From: DATAMF01 sp964472565
Lineage (GTDB): Bacteria; Chloroflexota; Anaerolineae; Aggregatilineales; Aggregatilineaceae
Reading direction: 5' to 3'
DNA: 48,287 bases
Assembly: GCA_964472565.1 (NCBI GenBank)
Contig: CAYYNB010000023.1
Coordinates: forward strand, 1 to 48,287
Under the pieces are notes generated by a model. It did not search any database and had not been told where the DNA came from. It saw only the letters and a program-made list of their open reading frames with translations. Positions within the stretch are counted from its first letter, which is position 1. Every line of letters starts with the position of its first letter. A program made the position numbers and the translations under genes. This document shows, in pieces, positions 5,964 to 13,214 of this stretch.

Positions 5964-8363
5964 CTACTCAAGTGCTGTCAGCCCTCCAACTTCTGTTATC
6001 GGGTGTAAGTTTTTCTTACATTTGGGGCATCCTATTGCCGGAATTTTGACCTCAATAGGAAGTTCCTTGCCAGAAGTATTTTTATACAGCCTTCTGAATA
6101 AGTTCTGTACAGTATCATGCCATACTGTACCCGGAGGCCATATTCTACTTACCACTCCATCTATTGTTTGAGAGGTAGTAGTATCATTTTCACATAACGC
6201 GATTCGGCTCTTAACCTCTGTCAAAATCATACCATTAACAATCTGCTGAATATCCCAGAGATCTCTAGCCTGTTTATTCTGTGCAAAATAAAGAACTGTA
6301 TTATCCAATATTTCCATTTCAAAAGGGGTAGTCTTACCACTGAGACGCTTGCCATTCAGTTCAAACCAAGACTCTATTTTCGGTCTATTCGCTTCTTCTA
6401 AGAATTTCTCCAATATAGCTTCCATAGGGTAATAAGCTTGGACATGCACATCCCAATGCCCATTTCCATCCAACTCATCAATGGATAAAAGCAGAGATTG
6501 ATCCAGAGTTTTTAAATAATCGGGAACAATAATATCTGGTAGGTCTATATGGATTTCATTCGTTAGTTGATGTGTATATTGTTTTGGCGCGCTGGTCCTA
6601 AAAATAGTGGGAGGGCTATCGTCCCAAATAATGAACTTTGCTCCCATAATTCTAATATTGTCCATGAATGTGATTTTTTCTCGCTTACCAGGAGTAAGCC
6701 GTTGATTATTTAGAAATGTTCCCGTTGTACTGCCCATATCTTCAATTACATAGTCATTTCCCTGCCTGAAAATACGAAAGTGCTCAGATGATACGGTCGG
6801 GCTTTCAATGACTATGTCACACCTAGCCGAGTTTCGGCCAAATTTTAAAGCTCGATTCATCGGAATTAATCGATCCCGTAAGATGGTCTTTCCTTCATAA
6901 CGAATAACGTGTAATTCTCCTTGAGCTGCTCTAGCTCCCCGATCAACAATGGGTTGAAAAAAATTATCCCAAAGATTCATCGTACGGACAGTCGGTTTAA
7001 ATTCTCCATCTTTTTGCGGAGGCACGATTAAACCGAGATATTTTTCCAATTGAAGGAGCCGCTGATTCTGTTCTTCTTGTTGATCGAGTTCTGAATTCAG
7101 GTCAAGCATATATTCTTCTTGTTTCAATCCTGTTAGGTCAAAAACAGCTTTCTTATCGTCTTTGGAGGATAGGAACAACCATGGTGTTCCAATGCTAATA
7201 GCCATGCCAAAAGCAAAAAAGCTAATTTCATTTGACATTTCGGGATAAGCAATAATGAATTTAGATGAAAGAACTTTTCGGCGGATATCACAAAGCGGGG
7301 GACTCCAAGAGGTAGTTGCCAAATAGATTGGGTAGAAATGGCACTTCGTAAGAAGAGGTTCGAGTATTCGGTTAACTTTATTCCAGAGCAAAGGCGTGCT
7401 ATTGAGTACCAGACAGGCGTTTTGTGCTTGGACAGATGCCAAACTGCTACATGTCCTGTTGCAAAAGTAGCAATAATCAGGATCATCTTGCGGTGCTGTC
7501 AAAAAATCTTGTTTGCTAAATTCATCTAATTTTTCCTTTAGATCGGTAAAAGAGTTATACCGGATAACAGGATGCCCCTCAAAAATAACGGGAAGAGAAG
7601 TGTCGTTATGGGCCAGTAAGACAACTTGTTTATTCAGTCCCGCAGCCGCACCTAATTCAAGATATACATTCGGATCGTTACCAGATATATCGAATATCCC
7701 GAATCTTGCTGCCGAAATCGTTTTCCACTTCTTGAATAATGGTAATGGATTATCATTATCTTCTTCAGCAAAAGATGATGCATACCGAAAAGACTTAAAC
7801 ACTTCGATAACTGTTTTCTTGAAGCGTTCTGCCTCTTCTGATGAGAAACTATGAGACACAAAGTATCGCAGATCCTCCTCACTATCGAGAGAATAGTGCT
7901 CCAGGGGTGTTACAGCAGGTTTATCTTCAGGCCCTGGTGCATTTTGCGTATCGGACTTCTGGGAAGATTTGTTCGAAGCTCTCAAATGCACTAAAGCTCG
8001 GGCTAGTTGAGCAAATGCTTCCATAGTAAGCCCATTGGTAAATTCAACATACTGGTATTTTTTTAATTGCGGGGAATCCTTAAAGTCAAGAGTCGTCTGT
8101 AACAGTAAAGGAATAACTGGTTTTCGCTGTTTCAGCGCTCTGTTGAATTCTTTGCGGCACCACTTGGATGAGATAGATTCCGGACTCAATACGTAGATAA
8201 ATGCATCGCATTTATCAATCTCATCAAATAACCGTGTCTCCCAATTTTGTCCGGCTAAAATATCTTTATCATACCAGGGAGAATAATCAAGAGTTTGAAG
8301 AATATCCGATAATTCCTTGACAAATTGCTTTTCTGTGTGAGCATAACAAATAAATAAATGCAT
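5964..8363 (-). CDS. TIR - Rossmann-like repeats - FHA - ubiquitin-like multidomain protein
   Basis: The 799-residue protein has no signal peptide. Residues 1-130 are a TIR domain: MHLFICYAHTE opening, YVLSPESISSKWCRKEF at 57-73 with Glu72 at the place of the NADase glutamate. Residues 165-285 look like a nucleoside-deoxyribosyltransferase/TIR-like Rossmann domain (FGIFDISGNDPNVYLELG, 221-238). Residues 297-305 carry a CxxC...C knuckle, and 320-400 repeat the Rossmann pattern in decayed form. Residues 485-580 are an FHA domain (FGR 508-510, SSEH 525-528, STTGTFLN 545-552, with T for the usual N). Residues 604-697 resemble a ubiquitin-like fold (WFELNGKRL, ILDNTVLYF). The C-terminus has CPKC (779-782). 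The gene is much richer in AT than its neighbours, which suggests transfer. On the minus strand upstream, TTGACA abuts TATAAT, with a further TATTAT 21 bases on; no clean promoter. Domain borders beyond TIR and FHA are inference. Confidence 0.85.
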   Translation of the reverse strand: MHLFICYAHTEKQFVKELSDILQTLDYSPWYDKDILAGQNWETRLFDEIDKCDAFIYVLSPESISSKWCRKEFNRALKQRKPVIPLLLQTTLDFKDSPQLKKYQYVEFTNGLTMEAFAQLARALVHLRASNKSSQKSDTQNAPGPEDKPAVTPLEHYSLDSEEDLRYFVSHSFSSEEAERFKKTVIEVFKSFRYASSFAEEDNDNPLPLFKKWKTISAARFGIFDISGNDPNVYLELGAAAGLNKQVVLLAHNDTSLPVIFEGHPVIRYNSFTDLKEKLDEFSKQDFLTAPQDDPDYCYFCNRTCSSLASVQAQNACLVLNSTPLLWNKVNRILEPLLTKCHFYPIYLATTSWSPPLCDIRRKVLSSKFIIAYPEMSNEISFFAFGMAISIGTPWLFLSSKDDKKAVFDLTGLKQEEYMLDLNSELDQQEEQNQRLLQLEKYLGLIVPPQKDGEFKPTVRTMNLWDNFFQPIVDRGARAAQGELHVIRYEGKTILRDRLIPMNRALKFGRNSARCDIVIESPTVSSEHFRIFRQGNDYVIEDMGSTTGTFLNNQRLTPGKREKITFMDNIRIMGAKFIIWDDSPPTIFRTSAPKQYTHQLTNEIHIDLPDIIVPDYLKTLDQSLLLSIDELDGNGHWDVHVQAYYPMEAILEKFLEEANRPKIESWFELNGKRLSGKTTPFEMEILDNTVLYFAQNKQARDLWDIQQIVNGMILTEVKSRIALCENDTTTSQTIDGVVSRIWPPGTVWHDTVQNLFRRLYKNTSGKELPIEVKIPAIGCPKCKKNLHPITEVGGLTALE

Positions 8364-8424
8364 TCCGACCCTCAGGAATATAATAGGAAATTACAGTCTT
8401 ATTATATGTCAAATTCTGGATCAA

Positions 8425-8471
8425 AGATAAGCTTGGAGATTTTCTAATAGCTTTTTTCTCCAAGCTTATCT
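8425..8471 (-). terminator. 14-bp inverted repeat after trpB2, possible terminator
   Basis: AGATAAGCTTGGAG (8425-8438) and its exact complement (8458-8471) are separated by 19 bases. It begins 33 bases after the trpB2 stop on the minus strand; only TTTGATCC follows, so termination would be weak. It also marks the edge of the AT-rich island. Confidence 0.45.
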
Positions 8472-8504
8472 CGTTAATGTCAAAAGCTAGACAGAAAAGA
8501 AAAA

Positions 8505-9899
8505 TCAGTCACCCGCTGCCAGCTCGAATTCGGCTTCGTTGATCTGCGGCAGGCGCTCCTGCGCGGCGATGACTTCTTCAATGGGGTACTCGTAGTCTTC
8601 GAGTTTCCCGGCGAAGTAGGCATCGTAGGAGGCCATGTCGAAGTGGCCGTGTCCGCTCAGGTTGAAGAGGATGACCCGTTCGCGGCCTTCGGCTTTGACT
8701 TCGAGGGCTTCGTTGTTGGCGGCGCGGATGGCGTGAGCGCTCTCCGGCGCGGGCACGATGCCCTCGGTGCGCGTGAACTGGACGGCGGCCTCGAAGATGC
8801 TGTTCTGGTGATAGGACTGTGCTTCCAGAATGCCTTCATCATGCAGCAGCGACATGATCGGCGACATGCCGTGATAGCGCAGTCCGCCCGCGTGAATGCC
8901 CGCTGGCATGAAGTCGTGGCCGAGTGTGTGCATTTTCATCAGCGGGGTCATGCCGACGGTGTCGCCAAAATCGTAGGCATAGGTGCCTTTGGTCAGGCTG
9001 GGGCAGGCCGTTGGTTCGGCGGCAAGGAAGCGCGTCGGGATGCCTTTTTTCAGCCGTTCGCGCACGAAGGGCAGGATCAGCCCGGCCATGTTGCTGCCGC
9101 CGCCCGCGCAGCCGATAACAACATCCGGGTAATCGTCGGCTTTCGCCATTTGCAGCAGGGCTTCTTCGCCGATGATGGTCTGGTGCAGCATGACGTGATT
9201 GAGGACGCTGCCGAGCGAATATTTGACCGTGCCGCCGCTGGTCGCCGCGACTTCGACGGCCTCACTGATCGCCATGCCCAGGCTGCCCATATTATCGGGG
9301 TCTTTTGCAAGGATGCTGCGGCCCGCGTGGGTGAGATTGGTCGGGCTGGCGTGGACGGTGGCCCCGTAGGACTGCATCATGCTGCGGCGGTAGGGCTTCT
9401 GCTGGTAGCTGATTTTGACCATAAAGACTTCGATTTCGACGCCGAAAAAGGCCCCGGCCATCGCCAGGGAGGATCCCCATTGGCCCGCGCCGGTTTCGGT
9501 GCTGATCTTGCGGATACCTTCTTCGCGGTTATAGAAGACCTGGGCGACGGCAGTGTTGGGCTTGTGGCTGCCGACGGGACTGCCCCCCTCGTACTTGTAA
9601 TAGATGCGGGCGGGGGTGTCGAGGAATTTTTCCAGGCGGCGGGCACGGTAGACCGGGCTGGGCCGCCACTGGCGGTAGACGTTGCGCACCGGGTCAGGAA
9701 TTTCGATGTAGCTGTCGGTGCTGACTTCCTGCATGATGATTGCCATCGGGAACAGGGGGGCGAGATCGTCCGGTGTGTCGGGTTTTTGGGTGCCGGGGTG
9801 CAGGACAGGCGACAGGGGGCGAGGTAGATCAGGGATGATGTTGTACCACGCACGGGGCATTTCGGATTCATCGAGCAAATACTTAATTTGGTCAGACAT
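8505..9899 (-). CDS. trpB: tryptophan synthase beta chain, TrpB2 type
   Basis: The 464-residue product is a PLP enzyme that condenses indole with serine to give tryptophan. It is longer than TrpB1 (about 400) and shows TrpB2 hallmarks: WRPSPVYRARRLEKFL near residue 80, the PLP lysine Lys113 in GSHKPN (110-115), ETGAGQWG at 135-142, and the phosphate-binding GCAGGGSN at 263-270. No trpA lies next to it; TrpB2 enzymes often stand alone and are thought to salvage free indole. AAGGAGC lies 7 bases before the ATG. Upstream on the same strand is a T-box leader with a UGG specifier, so uncharged tRNA-Trp should switch the gene on. That regulation independently supports the functional call. Confidence 0.93.
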   Translation of the reverse strand: MSDQIKYLLDESEMPRAWYNIIPDLPRPLSPVLHPGTQKPDTPDDLAPLFPMAIIMQEVSTDSYIEIPDPVRNVYRQWRPSPVYRARRLEKFLDTPARIYYKYEGGSPVGSHKPNTAVAQVFYNREEGIRKISTETGAGQWGSSLAMAGAFFGVEIEVFMVKISYQQKPYRRSMMQSYGATVHASPTNLTHAGRSILAKDPDNMGSLGMAISEAVEVAATSGGTVKYSLGSVLNHVMLHQTIIGEEALLQMAKADDYPDVVIGCAGGGSNMAGLILPFVRERLKKGIPTRFLAAEPTACPSLTKGTYAYDFGDTVGMTPLMKMHTLGHDFMPAGIHAGGLRYHGMSPIMSLLHDEGILEAQSYHQNSIFEAAVQFTRTEGIVPAPESAHAIRAANNEALEVKAEGRERVILFNLSGHGHFDMASYDAYFAGKLEDYEYPIEEVIAAQERLPQINEAEFELAAGD

Positions 9900-9951
9900 G
9901 GTTAAGCTCCTTTAAGTGAATAATGAGTGATCTGGTCGGGAGCATGGAATC

Positions 9952-9987
9952 AAAAACGCCCGCCCCCGCAAAACACAGGGACGAGCG
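9952..9987 (-). terminator. T-box-controlled intrinsic terminator
   Basis: The hairpin 9987-9975/9969-9957 plus a T5 tract lies 52 bases before the trpB2 start codon. It excludes the antiterminator formed by the T-box sequence, the standard transcriptional T-box arrangement. Confidence 0.85.
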
Positions 9988-10190
9988 TCAAAAAGCCCGT
10001 GGTGCCACCCTGATTAGACTGACGCAACGGCCAGCCTCACTCATGGCGCGCGTATAACGGCGGCGAACCCGGCGCAGCATTTCCTCTGCGCGACTCCCCG
10101 GCCCATTCTGCCTCGGCTATTCCGTACCGCTCTCTCAGTCGGGGAAGCGGCGTCCTGTCCGGCGCATGAAGCATACTCATCCGGTTCGAT
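9952..10190 (-). ncRNA. T-box riboswitch leader, Trp specifier
   Basis: On the minus strand the T-box sequence AGGGTGGCACCACGGGC lies at 10011-9995, a close match to the family consensus that pairs with the tRNA acceptor end. Further upstream are an AG-rich bulge (AGAGAG, 10135-10130) and GAA followed by UGG (10105-10103) then a purine, as expected for a specifier loop reading Trp. Downstream a 13-bp stem including G-U pairs (9987-9975 with 9969-9957, loop GTTTT) runs into five T (9956-9952): an intrinsic terminator that the T-box would compete with. TrpB2 follows. The 5' limit of stem I is approximate. Confidence 0.9.
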
Positions 10191-10264
10191 GTCATTGACG
10201 GCTTAAGCGTAACCGGAAAATGGGCGGCTGTCAATATGAGGATGTTGGGCGATTTGCATAAGTG

Positions 10265-10364
10265 NNNNNNNNNNNNNNNNNNNNNNNNNNNNNNNNNNNN
10301 NNNNNNNNNNNNNNNNNNNNNNNNNNNNNNNNNNNNNNNNNNNNNNNNNNNNNNNNNNNNNNNN
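10265..10364. other. assembly gap of 100 N
   Basis: Exactly 100 undetermined bases, the conventional filler between joined contigs. The true length is unknown. It interrupts the 3' end of the propeller gene; between the gap and the T-box (10191-10264) no gene is visible. Confidence 0.99.
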
Positions 10365-11401
10365 GAGACGCCCTCGGTACCGGATAAGGGATGTGCATCG
10401 GTGCCGTCGAGATTCATCACAAACAGCAGGGTCTGATCGTGCCGGGTGATAGGAATGGCGATCTGCGTGCTGTCGGGCGAGAATGAAAAACCGTTCGGGA
10501 AGTCCTCATTTTCGGTCAGTTGAATGACATGGATGCCATCAGCATCCATGATGTAGGTGTTAAACGGCCCATTCCAGCTATTGAGCGATTCTTCCCAGAC
10601 GATGTGCTGTCCGTCGGGAGTCCAATCGAGATCGAGCATGACATTGGGGATATCGGCGTTATGGGTAAGCTGCTGCTGATGGGTGCCGTCAGCGTTCATC
10701 ACAAAAATGTTATGGGCGCTGCCGCTGGTACGATAGGCGATGCGTGTGCCATCGGGGGACCATGCCGCGCGTACACTGTCTATGTCATTAGCGGTAAGCT
10801 GGCGGAGGTTACTCCCATCGGCCTGCATGACATAAATGTTGTAAGTGCCATTTTGATCTGACTCGAACGCGATCTGGCTGCCATTGGGAGACCACACGGC
10901 TAATTCTTCGATGCCGGGGAAATCGGTCAACTGCTGGAGATTGGTCCCGTCGGCGTTGATGGTGTAAATATCCCAGTCACCATCACGATCTGAATTAAAA
11001 AGGATGCGCGAACCGTCGGGCGACCAATCAGGAAAACCGTATTCGGCTGGTCCACCGATTAACTGCTGCCGGTTGGACCCATCCACATCCATCACGTAAA
11101 GATTAGAGGTCGTGCTGTCAGCGTATAAAAATTCTGAATAGACCAACCGGCGACCATCGGGCGACCAGTCCAGAAAAAGCGTGAAATAGTCGTCTGAGAT
11201 GGCGGCCAGTTGCTGGCGGTAGTTTCCCTGTGCGCTGATGAGATAAATGCCGTCATCGGTGTTAAACGCGATCTGATTGAGCGGGGATCGGATGGTCGGT
11301 TGGGCGCGCGGCTCATCCGCCGGGGCAGGTTGTCTGGATAACAGGAGCAGCAGCAGGGGGAAGAAACTCAACACGGCAATATAACGCTTAGGGCTGGTCA
11401 T
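10365..11401 (-). CDS. secreted TolB-like beta-propeller protein, 3' end lost in gap
   Basis: The visible 345 residues start with a basic N-terminus and a Leu-rich signal segment (about 7-23, ending before an ADEPRAQ stretch), so the protein is exported. Then six PD40/TolB-type blades follow, each with a WSPDGxxIxF strand and a xIYxMxADGxNxxQL strand; one blade reads WTPDG and the last SFSPDS. Such propellers bind proteins or ligands outside the cytoplasm and have no known catalysis. GGAGGAGCG precedes the ATG directly. The frame cannot be followed through the N gap; the sequence after the gap no longer looks like a propeller, so the stop is probably in or just beyond the gap. It diverges from the FHA-FHA-TIR gene across 137 bp. 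Confidence 0.8.
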
Positions 11402-11473
11402 CGCTCCTCCGCAGGATGGAACATACACCTTATTGAGTATAATGCATTCAGCCGCAGGCTGCCTAAGGTTCCG

Positions 11474-11502
11474 TTGACAGGGCGGGTTAACCCACCTATA
11501 CT
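11474..11502 (+). promoter_or_regulatory. consensus sigma-70 promoter of the FHA-FHA-TIR operon
   Basis: TTGACA (11474-11479) and TATACT (11497-11502) are spaced by 17 bases, a near-perfect vegetative promoter 36 bases before the start codon. The spacer contains the perfect palindrome GGGTTAACCC (11484-11493), a possible repressor site. Confidence 0.8.
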
Positions 11503-11538
11503 GAATCCGAATCTGATAAAAATTCTATGAGGAGTAGT

Positions 11539-12648
11539 ATGCCTGATTTCCGGCTGTATGTTCATCGCGGTCCAGAGGTTGGCCGGGATTATGAATTGTA
11601 TGGCAGTATGGTAACGATAGGCCGCGATATTCCGAACCATATTGTAATCAATGACTCCGAATTAAGCCGTTATCACTGCCGGCTGATCTGGAATGGGGGC
11701 GGGTATCAGGTCGAAGACCTGGGATCAGATCACGGCACGTTCATTAATGGCTGCCTGGTGAATGGTATCCAGCCGCTGCAACATGGGGATGCCGTCGGGT
11801 TTGGCGAAGGCATTCTGTGCAGCTATTATGACCGGGATATTTCGTCCCATCCCCCCACGATCCCCGTATCGAACAGCCCGCGCTACCGGCTGATTCTGCG
11901 GCACGGCGCGGAGCGGGATCGGATGTATGTGCTGCATGGGAGCGTGGTGAATGTGGGGCGGGACCTGGCGAACGATATTGTGATCAATGATCCAGAATTG
12001 AGCCGCCAACACTGCCGCCTGATCTGGGATGGCGACGGATACAGCATCGAAGACCTGGGTTCGACCAACGGCACATTTTTGAACGGGGAGCGGATCAGCC
12101 AAAAAATATCGCTGAACAGCGGCGATATGCTCTACCTGGGGCAGGGGGTTGGACTCCAGTATGGGACGGGAGACACCAGCGAACTGCCGCCGATTGATGT
12201 GGAGCAAGAACGGGAAGCGCTGGCGAAACATTTCGAGGAAACCTCCGCGATTACCAATCATGGGACGCGGGCGATGCCCCAGATTTCACTGTTTATCAGC
12301 TATTCGCACCGCGATTCGGATTTCGCGTTCCGGCTGGCGGGCGATCTGCGGGCGCTGAATTATAAGGTGTGGATTGATTTTGGCGCGGTGAACGGCGGGC
12401 AGATTTGGGCGGATGAGATTGAAGATGCGCTGCGACAGTGCCATGCGGTGATCGTGGTGGTGTCGCCGGAAGCGATGCAATCGACCTGGGTGCGCAAAGA
12501 GGTGACGATGGCCGTCCACCTGGAGAAGAATGTGGTGCCCGTTTTGCTGCACGAGGCGGATATTCCGCTGTCGCTGGTAGACATTCAGTACGTCGATTTT
12601 CGAGGAGACTACGGCTCGGCGCTGCGGCAATTGTGCGAGATTCTGTAA
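11539..12648 (+). CDS. FHA-FHA-TIR domain protein
   Basis: The 369-residue cytosolic protein holds two FHA domains and one TIR domain. FHA1 (about 1-100) has IGRD (27-30), Ser43/His46 and SDHGTFIN (63-70), where His replaces the conserved Asn. FHA2 (about 114-210) is intact: VGRD (139-142), SRQH (155-158), STNGTFLN (175-182). FHA domains bind phosphothreonine peptides. A 35-residue linker leads to the TIR domain (about 248-369) with LFISYSHRDSDF and VVSPEAMQSTWVRKEV; Glu321 sits where TIR NADases have their catalytic Glu. ATG 11539 is chosen because GAGGAG ends 4 bases before it; an ATG four codons earlier overlaps that site. The next gene follows after 11 bp. Whether the TIR domain is an NADase or only a protein-binding module is open. 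Confidence 0.9.
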   Translation: MPDFRLYVHRGPEVGRDYELYGSMVTIGRDIPNHIVINDSELSRYHCRLIWNGGGYQVEDLGSDHGTFINGCLVNGIQPLQHGDAVGFGEGILCSYYDRDISSHPPTIPVSNSPRYRLILRHGAERDRMYVLHGSVVNVGRDLANDIVINDPELSRQHCRLIWDGDGYSIEDLGSTNGTFLNGERISQKISLNSGDMLYLGQGVGLQYGTGDTSELPPIDVEQEREALAKHFEETSAITNHGTRAMPQISLFISYSHRDSDFAFRLAGDLRALNYKVWIDFGAVNGGQIWADEIEDALRQCHAVIVVVSPEAMQSTWVRKEVTMAVHLEKNVVPVLLHEADIPLSLVDIQYVDFRGDYGSALRQLCEIL

Positions 12649-12659
12649 GAGGTCATGTG

Positions 12660-13172
12660 ATGTGCCAGCTTTTGATTGCCTTATTCGGGTTATATGCCCT
12701 GGTGATCGGCAGGTTTCGGCTTGCGCGCGATATTGCGGTGGAAGGGAACCGGGCGCGGGTGGTGGGGATCATTCTGCTCGCGCCGCTGGTGATTACCTTT
12801 TGTATGGTGACTGTCACGGCGTCGGAAGATCGCACGATTACGAATGCGGAGATTGAGGAATTAAACGGGTATGCGCTGGTGCTGATGGCGCTGTCGCTGG
12901 CGGGGGCGGTGTATGTGTCGCTGACGGCTCCGAAAAGCAGACCTGCCCCGCCTCGCCAGACTCCGGCGGCCACTCTCACGCCGCCTATTCTACCGGCTGA
13001 GCCACCGGCGAACAGTGTAACGGCGGCTGAAGCGGCGGCAATGCTCGGCATTTCGGAGCAGGAAGTCCATCTGCTGATTCAGACCGGGCAGATCAGAAGT
13101 ATGTATCTGAATATGCAGGATTTTATTCCGCTCGAAAGCGTCCAGGAATACCGGGGACGCAGGCAATCCTGA
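12660..13172 (+). CDS. three-TM protein with C-terminal helix-turn-helix
   Basis: The 170-residue product has hydrophobic segments at about 3-18, 33-53 and 69-89, then a Pro-rich linker (91-118) and a C-terminal domain (119-170) with TAAEAAAMLGISEQEVHLLIQTGQIRSMYL, which matches the excisionase/MerR-like winged helix-turn-helix pattern. It may therefore be a membrane-anchored DNA-binding or peptide-binding protein. AAGAGG lies 7 bases before the ATG, and the gene begins 11 bp after the FHA-FHA-TIR stop, so the two should be made together. I know no family with this whole architecture. Some excisionase-like domains act in protein contacts and not in DNA binding, so the role is not settled. Confidence 0.75.
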   Translation: MCQLLIALFGLYALVIGRFRLARDIAVEGNRARVVGIILLAPLVITFCMVTVTASEDRTITNAEIEELNGYALVLMALSLAGAVYVSLTAPKSRPAPPRQTPAATLTPPILPAEPPANSVTAAEAAAMLGISEQEVHLLIQTGQIRSMYLNMQDFIPLESVQEYRGRRQS

Positions 13173-13214
13173 TCCTATATTTGATTTCGATATGAATGAG
13201 AGAGGCGATACGTT

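Noticed and set aside
6270..6560. Ubiquitin-conjugation (E1/E2/JAB) system around the ubiquitin-like region
   Set aside because: No E1, E2 or JAB peptidase gene is in the window and the region is internal, without a free C-terminal diglycine.
8643..9827. A 394-codon plus-strand frame opposite trpB2
   Set aside because: The frame lies wholly antisense to a gene with all TrpB motifs; long antisense frames are expected in GC-rich coding DNA and this one has no recognisable domain.
10037..10264. Extension of the propeller gene across the N gap to 10037
   Set aside because: The frame over undetermined bases is arbitrary, the sequence past the gap is not propeller-like, and it covers the T-box leader.
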